From positions 1,674,001 through 1,738,000 of the forward strand of contig NC_008786.1 in assembly GCF_000015565.1 (NCBI RefSeq): a stretch of DNA of 64,000 bases. The letters are read 5' to 3'. The notes below the pieces were generated by a model. That model saw only the letters and a list, made by a program, of their open reading frames with translations, did not search any database and had not been told where the DNA came from. This DNA is from Verminephrobacter eiseniae EF01-2. Lineage in GTDB: Bacteria; Pseudomonadota; Gammaproteobacteria; Burkholderiales; Burkholderiaceae_C. Positions within the stretch are counted from its first letter, which is position 1. Each line of letters opens with the position of its first letter. Shown here in pieces: positions 57,638 to 64,000 of the stretch. The position numbers were made by a program, and so were the translations under genes.

Positions 57638-58834
57638 TCAAAATGGCGCGATGCCCAGCAGGGCCGCCGCTTTCAGGGCCGTGGCGCGGGCGGCCTGCGG
57701 GCTGGGGCCGGTGACGTTCAGGTGGCCCATCTTGCGGCCCGGCCTGGCCTGGCCTTTGCCGTACAGGTGCAGGTGGGTGCCCGGCAGGGCCAGCACCTCG
57801 GCCCAGGGCGGGGTCTGCGCCACGGCGCCCTGCGCAAACCACAGCTCGCCCAGCAGGTTGAGCATCACTGCCGGGCTGTGCTGGCGCGGCGCGGTCAGTG
57901 GCAGGCCGGCCAGGGTGCGCAGTTGCAGTTCGAACTGCGACAGGTCGCAGGCGTTTTGGCTGTAGTGACCGCTGTTGTGCGGGCGCGGGGCGATTTCGTT
58001 GACCACCAGGCTGCCGTCCTGCAAGACGAAGAACTCCACGCACAGCAGGCCCACGTACTGCAAGCCGTTGGCGATCGAAATGGCCGCTTGCAGCGCTTGT
58101 TCTACCAGCGCCTGCGGCAGGTTTCCCGCATACACCTCGGTCACGGCCAGGATTGCGTCGCGGTGCAGGTTGCGCTGCACCGGCAGGTGCACGATGCTGC
58201 CGTCGGCGCCGCGCGCCACGATCACCGAGCATTCCAGCGCCAGCGCCAGCCACTGCTCCAGCACGCAGGGCTGTTGGCCGAGCGAGTGCCAGGCGGCGCT
58301 CAGTTCGGCAGCGGTCGTGACGCGCCGCTGGCCCTTGCCGTCGTAGCCCAGACGCAGGGTTTTCAGGATGCCGGGCAGCAGTTCGGCCGGTGCTGCGGCC
58401 AATTGTTCGGCCGAGGCGATCACGGCATAGGGCGCGCAGCGCACGCCACAGCGCACGAAATGGGCTTTTTCCTGTGCCCGGTCCTGCGCCAGGGCCACGG
58501 CGTTGGCGGCGGGCGCCACCGGGCGCCGGGCGGCCAATGTCGCCAGCGCAGCGGCCGGCACGTTCTCGAATTCGGTCGTCACCGCATCGGCCAGGCGGGC
58601 CAGTTCGGCCAGGCCCTGCGGGTCGTCATAGCCGGCCTGTATATGGTGGTGGCTGACTTGCCCGGCGGGGCTGTCGGGGTCGGGGTCGAGCACCACCGTG
58701 CCATAACCCATGGCCTGCGCCGTATGCACGAACATGCGGCCCAATTGGCCGCCGCCGAGCACGCCCAGGGTGCGGCCCGGCAACAGCGGCGCCTGCGGGC
58801 GCAAGGCGATCGGGGCGGCGCCAGGCGCGGTCAT
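57638..58834 (-). CDS. purK: N5-carboxyaminoimidazole ribonucleotide synthase
   Basis: A 398-residue ATP-grasp enzyme that carboxylates AIR. The N-terminal loop LGVLGGGQLGRMF, LRLGYDGKGQRRV and FFVLQDGSLVVNEIAPRPHNSGHYSQ with the metal-binding acid residues are typical. It follows purE as usual. The ATG at 58834 was preferred over 58852 and 58903; neither upstream in-frame ATG extends a conserved region. Confidence 0.95.
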   Translation of the reverse strand: MTAPGAAPIALRPQAPLLPGRTLGVLGGGQLGRMFVHTAQAMGYGTVVLDPDPDSPAGQVSHHHIQAGYDDPQGLAELARLADAVTTEFENVPAAALATLAARRPVAPAANAVALAQDRAQEKAHFVRCGVRCAPYAVIASAEQLAAAPAELLPGILKTLRLGYDGKGQRRVTTAAELSAAWHSLGQQPCVLEQWLALALECSVIVARGADGSIVHLPVQRNLHRDAILAVTEVYAGNLPQALVEQALQAAISIANGLQYVGLLCVEFFVLQDGSLVVNEIAPRPHNSGHYSQNACDLSQFELQLRTLAGLPLTAPRQHSPAVMLNLLGELWFAQGAVAQTPPWAEVLALPGTHLHLYGKGQARPGRKMGHLNVTGPSPQAARATALKAAALLGIAPF

Positions 58835-58940
58835 GTTCGCGTGGTGCTGCATCTCAGCCGCGCCCCGTGCAACGGGCGCAGCCCGCACCAGGGGCGCAGG
58901 CACATCGGGGGTGGGGGGTGTTCCGGATCGTTGTCCACAT

Positions 58941-58972
58941 CTTCATGCCTTCATGCCTTCATGCTCTCATGC
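58941..58972. repeat. Four 8-bp tandem repeats at the purE 3' end
   Basis: Three copies of CTTCATGC and one variant TCTCATGC run across the last codons of purE and the gap to purK. A change in copy number could move the purE stop by a few residues. Confidence 0.7.
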
Positions 58973-59461
58973 GACGGGCGGCAGGGTCATGCGGCGCGCC
59001 GCCTCGGTCTGTTCGGCGCGAAAGGCTTGCAGGCGCTGGCGCAGCGCGGGGTTTTCGTTGGCCAGCATGGCCACCGCAAACAGCGCGGCATTGGCCGCGC
59101 CTGCGCTGCCGATCGCAAAGCTGGCCACCGGAATGCCCCGGGGCATTTGCACGATGCTGTGCAGCGAATCGACGCCCTGCAAATGGCGGCTGGCCACGGG
59201 CACGCCCAGCACCGGCACCGTGGTCTTGGCGGCCAACATGCCGGGCAGGTGGGCGGCGCCCCCGGCCCCGGCGATGATGGCCTTCAGGCCGCGCCCGGCG
59301 GCGGCATCGGCATAGGCCCACATGTCGTCCGGCATGCGGTGCGCCGAGATCACGCGGGCCTCATGGGCGATGCCGAACTGCTCAAGAATCTGCACGGCAT
59401 GCCGCATGGTGTCCCAGTCGCTGCTGGAGCCCATGAGCACGCCGATCTGTAGGGTGTTCAT
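58967..59461 (-). CDS. purE: N5-carboxyaminoimidazole ribonucleotide mutase
   Basis: A 164-residue class I PurE that follows PurK in the purine route. The active-site block IGVLMGSSSDWDTMRHA and the AGAGGAAHLPGMLAAKT segment with the conserved His are present, as is SIVQMPRGIPVASFAIG. Its C-terminus runs into a short tandem repeat. Confidence 0.96.
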   Translation of the reverse strand: MNTLQIGVLMGSSSDWDTMRHAVQILEQFGIAHEARVISAHRMPDDMWAYADAAAGRGLKAIIAGAGGAAHLPGMLAAKTTVPVLGVPVASRHLQGVDSLHSIVQMPRGIPVASFAIGSAGAANAALFAVAMLANENPALRQRLQAFRAEQTEAARRMTLPPVA

Positions 59462-59610
59462 CGGTGGGTGTCGTTCGGGCGCTGCTACGGGTCGCAGACC
59501 GACCCGCAGCCGGCGATTGTACTTTTTGCACGTCCCCGCGCTGCAGGGCCGGTGGCGATGCGCCAAAATAGCGCGCTGCACGTTTCACCGGCCCCGGCCC
59601 GAACACCATC

Positions 59611-60519
59611 ATGATTGACGTCACCGTAGAGAATTTTGAAACCGAGGTGCTTGCCGCCTCCGCGCATGTGCCCGTGCTGGTGGACTTCTGGGCCCCCTGG
59701 TGCGGCCCCTGCAAGTCGCTCGGCCCGGTGCTGGAAAAGCTCGAAACCGAGTATGCCGGCCGCTTCAAGCTGGCCAAGATCGATTCGGACCAGCAGCAGC
59801 AACTGGCGGGCATGTTCGGCGTGCGCAGCATCCCCACCTGCATGTTGCTGATGAACGGCCAGCCGGTGGATGGCTTCACCGGCGCGTTGCCCGAAAGCCA
59901 GTTGCGCAGCTTTCTCGACAAGCATTTGCCCAGCGTCGCAGAGCTGGTCGCCAACGCCGAGGAAGAGCAGGCTTTGCAAGCCCTGGCCGAGGGCGATACC
60001 GACACCGCGCTGGAGAAGTTGCAACATGCCGTGATGGCCGACCCGGCCAACGACGATGCCCGCTTCGACTACGTCAAGCTGCTGCTGCAACTGGACCGCG
60101 CGGGCGACGCCAGAACGGCCTTTGCCCCGGTGCTGGCCAAGGCGGCGGGGTCGCGCAAGTTCGGCGCGCTCAAAGCCTGGCTCGATGCGCTCGATTTCGC
60201 CGCCACGGGCGCATACGACGCCGACGCCGAGGCCGGCTTTGCGGCCAGGATCGCCGCCAACAAGCGCGACTTCGACACCCGCTACGCCCGCGCCCGCTGG
60301 CTCATGGCCGGCCAGCGCTGGACCGATGCGCTGGACGAACTGCTGGAAATCCTGATGCGCGACAAGGGCTGGAACGATGAGGCGGCGCGCAAGACTTGCG
60401 TGGCCGTGCTCGAGATCATCGAGCCACCCAAGCCCAAGGTGGCCGAGGGCCAGATCCCGCCCGAAGACCCGGTGGTGGCCAGCTACCGCCGCCGCCTGTC
60501 GAGCGTGGTGCTCAGCTGA
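59611..60519 (+). CDS. CnoX/YbbN-type thioredoxin with TPR domain
   Basis: A 302-residue protein with a thioredoxin domain (residues about 1-110, active site WAPWCGPCKSLG) and a C-terminal TPR-like helical domain (AEEEQALQALAEGDTDTALEKL onward). YbbN/CnoX proteins act as holdases that pass clients to GroEL and DnaK. The WCGPC motif here is redox active, unlike E. coli's SxxC-type site. The ATG at 59611 gives MIDVTVENFETEVL. It is divergent from purE, 149 bp away. Confidence 0.9.
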   Translation: MIDVTVENFETEVLAASAHVPVLVDFWAPWCGPCKSLGPVLEKLETEYAGRFKLAKIDSDQQQQLAGMFGVRSIPTCMLLMNGQPVDGFTGALPESQLRSFLDKHLPSVAELVANAEEEQALQALAEGDTDTALEKLQHAVMADPANDDARFDYVKLLLQLDRAGDARTAFAPVLAKAAGSRKFGALKAWLDALDFAATGAYDADAEAGFAARIAANKRDFDTRYARARWLMAGQRWTDALDELLEILMRDKGWNDEAARKTCVAVLEIIEPPKPKVAEGQIPPEDPVVASYRRRLSSVVLS

Positions 60520-60575
60520 AACCGGGCCGGGACGGCGTTGCGCGCGGGTGCATGGGGGCATGGCTGTGCGGCCTG

Positions 60576-60735
60576 GTGTCGCGTCACCGATCATCTGTCG
60601 GTCTGCGCTGGCCATCGAAGCGCATCGCGGCGTTGCATCGCTTGCCAATACGCTCGGTATTGGCTGCGCGATGCGCCTTGCGCTGCGCTCCGATGGCTGC
60701 GCGCAGCCTACGACATCTGACCGGTGACGCGACAC
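60576..60735 (+). mobile_element. Foldback MITE-like element, copy D
   Basis: A 160-bp copy with intact ends; the left flank is TG and the right flank TA. It is directly followed, after that TA, by copy E in the same orientation, making a tandem pair. Confidence 0.85.
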
Positions 60736-60737
60736 TA

Positions 60738-60896
60738 TGTCGCGTCACCGATCATCTGTCGGTCTGCGCTGGCCATCGAAGCGCATCGCGGCGTTGCATC
60801 GCTTGCCAATACGCTCGGTATGGGCCGCACGCTGCGCCTTGCGCTGCGCTCCGATGGCTGCGCGCAGCCTGCGACATCTGATCGGTGGCGCGGCAC
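60738..60896 (+). mobile_element. Foldback MITE-like element, copy E (domesticated end)
   Basis: A 159-bp copy that lacks the first G of the left end. Its right end is altered (GTGGCGCGGCAC instead of GTGACGCGACAC). The last 43 bp are inside the reading frame of the following lipoprotein. Confidence 0.85.
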
Positions 60897-61654
60897 TGGT
60901 CTGTGCTTTGCTGGCCGGCTGCGCCAGCCGCCCGCCGGCGCCCGACGCCGTGGTCTCCGGTGTGGCGCTGACGCGCGAGCGGGTGCTGCTGCCCCCCGAG
61001 GCGGTTTTCGAAGCCACGCTGCTCGATGTCACCGACCCGGACCGGCCCCCGGTGGTGCTCGGCCGCCAGCGCCGCGCGCCTGCCGGGCCGGCGCCCTATG
61101 CGATCTGGATTGCCTACCCCTCGGCGCACTTTCTGCCCCAGGGCCGCTACGAGGTGCGCGCCAGCGTCACGCTGCAAGGGCGTTTGCTGCTGGCCAGCAA
61201 CCGGCGCCATCCGGTGCCGCAGGCGCCGGCCTGGCGCCATGTGGATGTGCTGCTGGAGCGCCTGCGGCCACAGCCGGCCACGCAGCAGGCGGCAGTGCCG
61301 CTGACGCTGACGCATTGGCGGCTGGTGGCCATCGACGCCGAGACCCTGCCGCGCCCCGCCGAAGGCGAGGTGGCGCCGCACCTGGTGCTACAGGCCGGTG
61401 AGGCCCGCGCCACGGGTTCGGGCGGGTGCAACCGGTTTCTCGCCGACTATGCCTTGCAGGACGCGCAACTGCGCTTTGGCCGCCTGGTCAGCAACATCGC
61501 GCTGTGTCTGCGCAACGGCGCTTTGGAGCAGCGTTTCTTCGCCGCCCTGGGCGCGGTGCACAGCTTTGACCAGCAGGGCCGGCAGTTGCTGCTGCGCGGC
61601 GCCCAGGGCCAGCCGCTGCTGCGCCTGGAGGCGGCCGAGACGGCGCTGCGGTGA
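60854..61654 (+). CDS. YbaY/META-domain lipoprotein with MITE-derived signal peptide
   Basis: A 266-residue lipoprotein. The signal peptide MAARSLRHLIGGAALVCALLAGC ends in the lipobox LAGC at residue 23. Residues about 30-120 resemble the YbaY domain, and residues about 150-265 are a META (HslJ-like) domain containing SGGCNRFLADYALQDAQLRFG and LCLRNGALEQRFFAAL. The first 14 codons come from foldback element E. An in-frame ATG at 60737, at the element's left end, would add 39 Arg-rich residues and is less likely. No clear ribosome site precedes 60854. The function is unknown; related proteins are linked to envelope stress. Confidence 0.82.
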   Translation: MAARSLRHLIGGAALVCALLAGCASRPPAPDAVVSGVALTRERVLLPPEAVFEATLLDVTDPDRPPVVLGRQRRAPAGPAPYAIWIAYPSAHFLPQGRYEVRASVTLQGRLLLASNRRHPVPQAPAWRHVDVLLERLRPQPATQQAAVPLTLTHWRLVAIDAETLPRPAEGEVAPHLVLQAGEARATGSGGCNRFLADYALQDAQLRFGRLVSNIALCLRNGALEQRFFAALGAVHSFDQQGRQLLLRGAQGQPLLRLEAAETALR

Positions 61655-61750
61655 TGCGGGCGGGCCTGTGGCCGGCTGGCGCGATTCCCGTCGCGCTCGG
61701 GCTGCCGCAGCGCAAGTGGCTCGATCTGCTGCGGCGCAAATCCCGACCAA

Positions 61751-62668
61751 CTACCGCGCGGTGAGCCGCTCCAGCGCCTCGCGGTACTTGGCGGCCGTGC
61801 TTTCGATCACGGCCTGGGGCAGGCGTGGCGCGGGCGGCGTTTTGTCCCAGGGGCGGCCGCCCACCTGCGCCTGCTCCAGCCAGTCGCGCACGAATTGCTT
61901 GTCGTAACTCGGCGGGTTGCGGCCTGCGGCCAGCGCGGCGGCATAGCCTGCGACGGGCCAATAGCGTGAGCTGTCGGGCGTGAGCACTTCATCCATCAGC
62001 ACCAGGCGGCCATCGGGCGCCAGGCCGAACTCGAATTTGCTGTCGGCAATGATCAGGCCCTTGGCCAGCGCGATGGCTGCCGCCGTCTGGTAGATGGCGA
62101 TGCTCAGGTCGCGGATGCGCGTGGCCAGATCGGGGCCGATCAGCGCCACCGTGCGCGCAAAGCTGATGTTCTCGTCATGCTCGCCCGCCATTGCCTTGGT
62201 GGCGGGCGTGTAGATCGGCTCGGGCAGCCGGGCGGCGTTGCCCAGGCCGGCGGGCAGCGGCAGGCCGCAGATCGATTGCGTCGCCTGGTATTCCTTCCAG
62301 CCGCTGCCGGCCAGGTAGCCGCGCACCACGGCTTCGATCGGGATCGGGGCCAGCCGCTGCACCAGCATCGAGCGGCCCCGGATCTGCGGCGCTTCCCGGG
62401 CGCTGACCACGCTTTCGGGGTCTGCGCCGGTCAGGTGGTTCGGGCACAGATGGCCGAGTTGGTCGAACCAGAACAGCGCCATCTGCGTGAGCAGCGCACC
62501 CTTGCCCGGAATCGGCTCGCCCATGATCACGTCGAACGCGGACAGGCGGTCGCTGGCCACCATCAGGATGCGGTCCTGGCCCACGGCGTAGTTGTCGCGC
62601 ACCTTGCCGCGCGCCAGCAGCGGCAGCGAGGTCAGCGCAGAGGTGTGCAGGACGGCGCAATGGGTCAT
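61751..62668 (-). CDS. purC: Phosphoribosylaminoimidazole-succinocarboxamide synthase
   Basis: A 305-residue SAICAR synthetase of the longer, yeast-like type. It shows [76 protein letters not shown] and [11 protein letters not shown]. It belongs to purine synthesis with nearby purE and purK but is convergent with the lipoprotein gene (96-bp gap). Start at ATG 62668 ([16 protein letters not shown]). Confidence 0.95.
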   Translation of the reverse strand: MTHCAVLHTSALTSLPLLARGKVRDNYAVGQDRILMVASDRLSAFDVIMGEPIPGKGALLTQMALFWFDQLGHLCPNHLTGADPESVVSAREAPQIRGRSMLVQRLAPIPIEAVVRGYLAGSGWKEYQATQSICGLPLPAGLGNAARLPEPIYTPATKAMAGEHDENISFARTVALIGPDLATRIRDLSIAIYQTAAAIALAKGLIIADSKFEFGLAPDGRLVLMDEVLTPDSSRYWPVAGYAAALAAGRNPPSYDKQFVRDWLEQAQVGGRPWDKTPPAPRLPQAVIESTAAKYREALERLTAR

Positions 62669-62882
62669 GGTATGAGGGTATGGGCGGTCGGTGTCCGCGA
62701 GCGGGCAGGCGCGCAAGACGAGGGGCATGGCGGGAACGTCGGCCGGGGCGGCGCCAGCGCCATTGCAATATGGCAATGGGCGCCAGCCAGGCAGTGGATT
62801 TTACGCGCGCGGCGCCGGCGCCGGACACCATGCGGCACACTGTAGGCCCTGCAACCGATATGGCCGCCGCCGGCCACTGCCT

Positions 62883-64000
62883 GTGCCCTCTGACAACCCT
62901 GTGCTCAGCCCGAGTCGCGAACGCTGGCTGCTGTTGACCCTCGCGGGCATTCAATTTACCCATATCCTTGATTTCATGATCATGATGCCGCTGGGGCCGC
63001 GCTTCACGCAGCTGTTTGCCATCAGCGATGCGCAGTTCGGCCTGCTGGTCTCGGCCTACACGCTGTCGGCCGGGGTCTCGGGCCTGCTGGCCGGCACCTA
63101 TGTCGATCGCTTTGGCCGCAAGCGGCTGCTGCTGGTGCTCTACGGCCTGTTCGGGCTGGCAACGCTGGCCTGCGGCGTGGCGCCTGGCTACGCGCTGCTG
63201 ATGGTGGCACGCATCCTGGCGGGGGCCTTCGGGGGCGTGCTGTCGGCCTTGTCGCAGACCATCGTGGCGGATGTGGTCCCGTTCGAGCGGCGCGGCCGCG
63301 CGATGGGCATCGTGATGACCTCTTTTTCCGTATCGACGGTGGCCGGCGTGCCGCTGGGGCTGCTCCTGGCCCAGTATGGCGGCTGGCACCTGCCGTTCTT
63401 TGCGATTGCCGCGCTGGTCGCGCTGCTGGCCCTGCAGGCGGCGCGCACGCTGCCGACGCTGACCGCGCATCTGCAAGCGGCCCGTGGCAGGACGGCGCTG
63501 GGCGGCATCACGCAGGTGCTGGCCGACCACAACCATCGCTGGGCTTTTCTGTTCTCGGCGCTGCTGATGTTCACCGGTTTTACCGTGATCCCCTACATCA
63601 CCATTTACATGCAGACCAACGCCGGCGTGCGTGCCGACCAGGTGCCTTTGCTGTACCTGTGCGGCGGCCTGGTGACCTTGTTCACGGCGCGCCTGTTCGG
63701 CCGGCTGACGGACCGTTGGGGCAAGGTGTTCACGTATCGCCGGCTGGCGCTGGCCTGCACCTTGCCGCTGCTGGCCATCACGCTGGTGCGCGGCGTGCCG
63801 CTATGGGCCGTGATAGCGGTGAGCACGCTGATGTTCACCTTCCTGAGCGGGCGCATGATTCCGGGCATGGCGATCGTCGCTTCGGCCGCGCAGGCGCCGT
63901 TGCGCGGCACCTTCATGACGCTGAACACCTCGGTGCAGTCTGCCGCCATGGGGCTGGCCTCGTTCGTCGGGGGCTTGCTGATCAGCCGCGATGCGCAGGG
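62883..64000 (+). CDS. MFS transporter, DHA1-type (cut by window edge)
   Basis: A rightward frame with no stop in the window. It begins at GTG 62883 (PSDNPVLSPSRERWLL) and reads ILDFMIMMPLGPRFTQLF, then the MFS loop motif AGTYVDRFGRKRLLL, and then repeated hydrophobic helices through GLLISRDAQG. At least ten helices are visible. It resembles AraJ/sugar-efflux-like major facilitator proteins. The GTG start is inferred, and the substrate is unknown. Because the frame is open at the edge, the C-terminus cannot be described. Confidence 0.82.
   Translation, partial: MPSDNPVLSPSRERWLLLTLAGIQFTHILDFMIMMPLGPRFTQLFAISDAQFGLLVSAYTLSAGVSGLLAGTYVDRFGRKRLLLVLYGLFGLATLACGVAPGYALLMVARILAGAFGGVLSALSQTIVADVVPFERRGRAMGIVMTSFSVSTVAGVPLGLLLAQYGGWHLPFFAIAALVALLALQAARTLPTLTAHLQAARGRTALGGITQVLADHNHRWAFLFSALLMFTGFTVIPYITIYMQTNAGVRADQVPLLYLCGGLVTLFTARLFGRLTDRWGKVFTYRRLALACTLPLLAITLVRGVPLWAVIAVSTLMFTFLSGRMIPGMAIVASAAQAPLRGTFMTLNTSVQSAAMGLASFVGGLLISRDAQ

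Noticed and set aside
53269..57714. A + strand frame of more than 1400 codons across the dctP-gntR-SDR-sua5 genes
   Set aside because: It spans several unrelated genes on the other strand that all have clear family motifs, so it is a high-GC shadow.
60737..60853. Lipoprotein start at the ATG of the element's left end
   Set aside because: It would add 39 Arg-rich residues ahead of a good signal peptide and lipobox, which is unlikely for a lipoprotein.

Overview
The window is GC-rich chromosomal DNA of a betaproteobacterium, most likely of the family Comamonadaceae. The grounds are base composition, codon use, and gene pairs such as glmU beside a soluble kinase, yqgE-ruvX-pyrR-pyrB, thiC behind a TPP riboswitch, and Bug-family binding proteins. 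The repeat load and gene content suggest a Verminephrobacter-like organism, but that is a guess from memory. No rRNA, tRNA, CRISPR array, prophage or intact insertion sequence was found.

Layout. 1-10.7 kb: edge of ampD, the PilS-PilR type IV pilus regulators, a haem/cytochrome assembly membrane protein, ffh (the only rightward gene here), and a giant PilY1-like pilus adhesin. 11.1-17.4 kb: glmU, a sensor-less histidine kinase, a TerC protein, and a divergent Fe3+-type ABC transporter pair with a Fur-like site between them. 17.5-23.4 kb: a VapBC toxin-antitoxin pair with a second broken toxin, a PlsC acyltransferase, then a tight leftward block of a dead dihydroorotase, pyrB, pyrR, ruvX and yqgE. 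23.6-31 kb: an AraC regulator, hydantoinase/oxoprolinase subunits, an opine-dehydrogenase-like enzyme and a Bug-type binding protein.

31.4-41 kb is the most unusual part. thiC with its TPP riboswitch is followed by two tandem copies (about 3.1 and 2.95 kb) of a unit encoding a large Ig-like/SwmB/anchor-U surface protein. Each copy contains a very long poly-G tract (29 and 22 G) inside the reading frame. Copy 1 is in frame and copy 2 is out of frame, which is the signature of a phase-variable (ON/OFF) locus. The duplication also carried along a piece of the riboswitch, now a relic. ridA, a small membrane protein and lpxC follow.

41.3-56.2 kb is a leftward block of about 15 kb that looks like a sugar-acid utilisation island: GntR regulator with a palindromic operator, SDR, TRAP transporter (two tandem DctP receptors, DctQ, DctM), UxaA-type dehydratase, a four-gene sugar ABC importer, SMP-30 lactonase and an Ldh2-type dehydrogenase. 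56.5-64 kb: Sua5, purK-purE, a thioredoxin-TPR chaperone, a YbaY/META lipoprotein, purC and the start of an MFS transporter.

Five copies of a foldback element of about 160 bp (terminal repeat GTGTCGCGTCAC, apparent TA target) lie at 36.2, 39.3, 41.1, 60.6 and 60.8 kb. The last copy supplies the start codon and over half of the signal peptide of the downstream lipoprotein.
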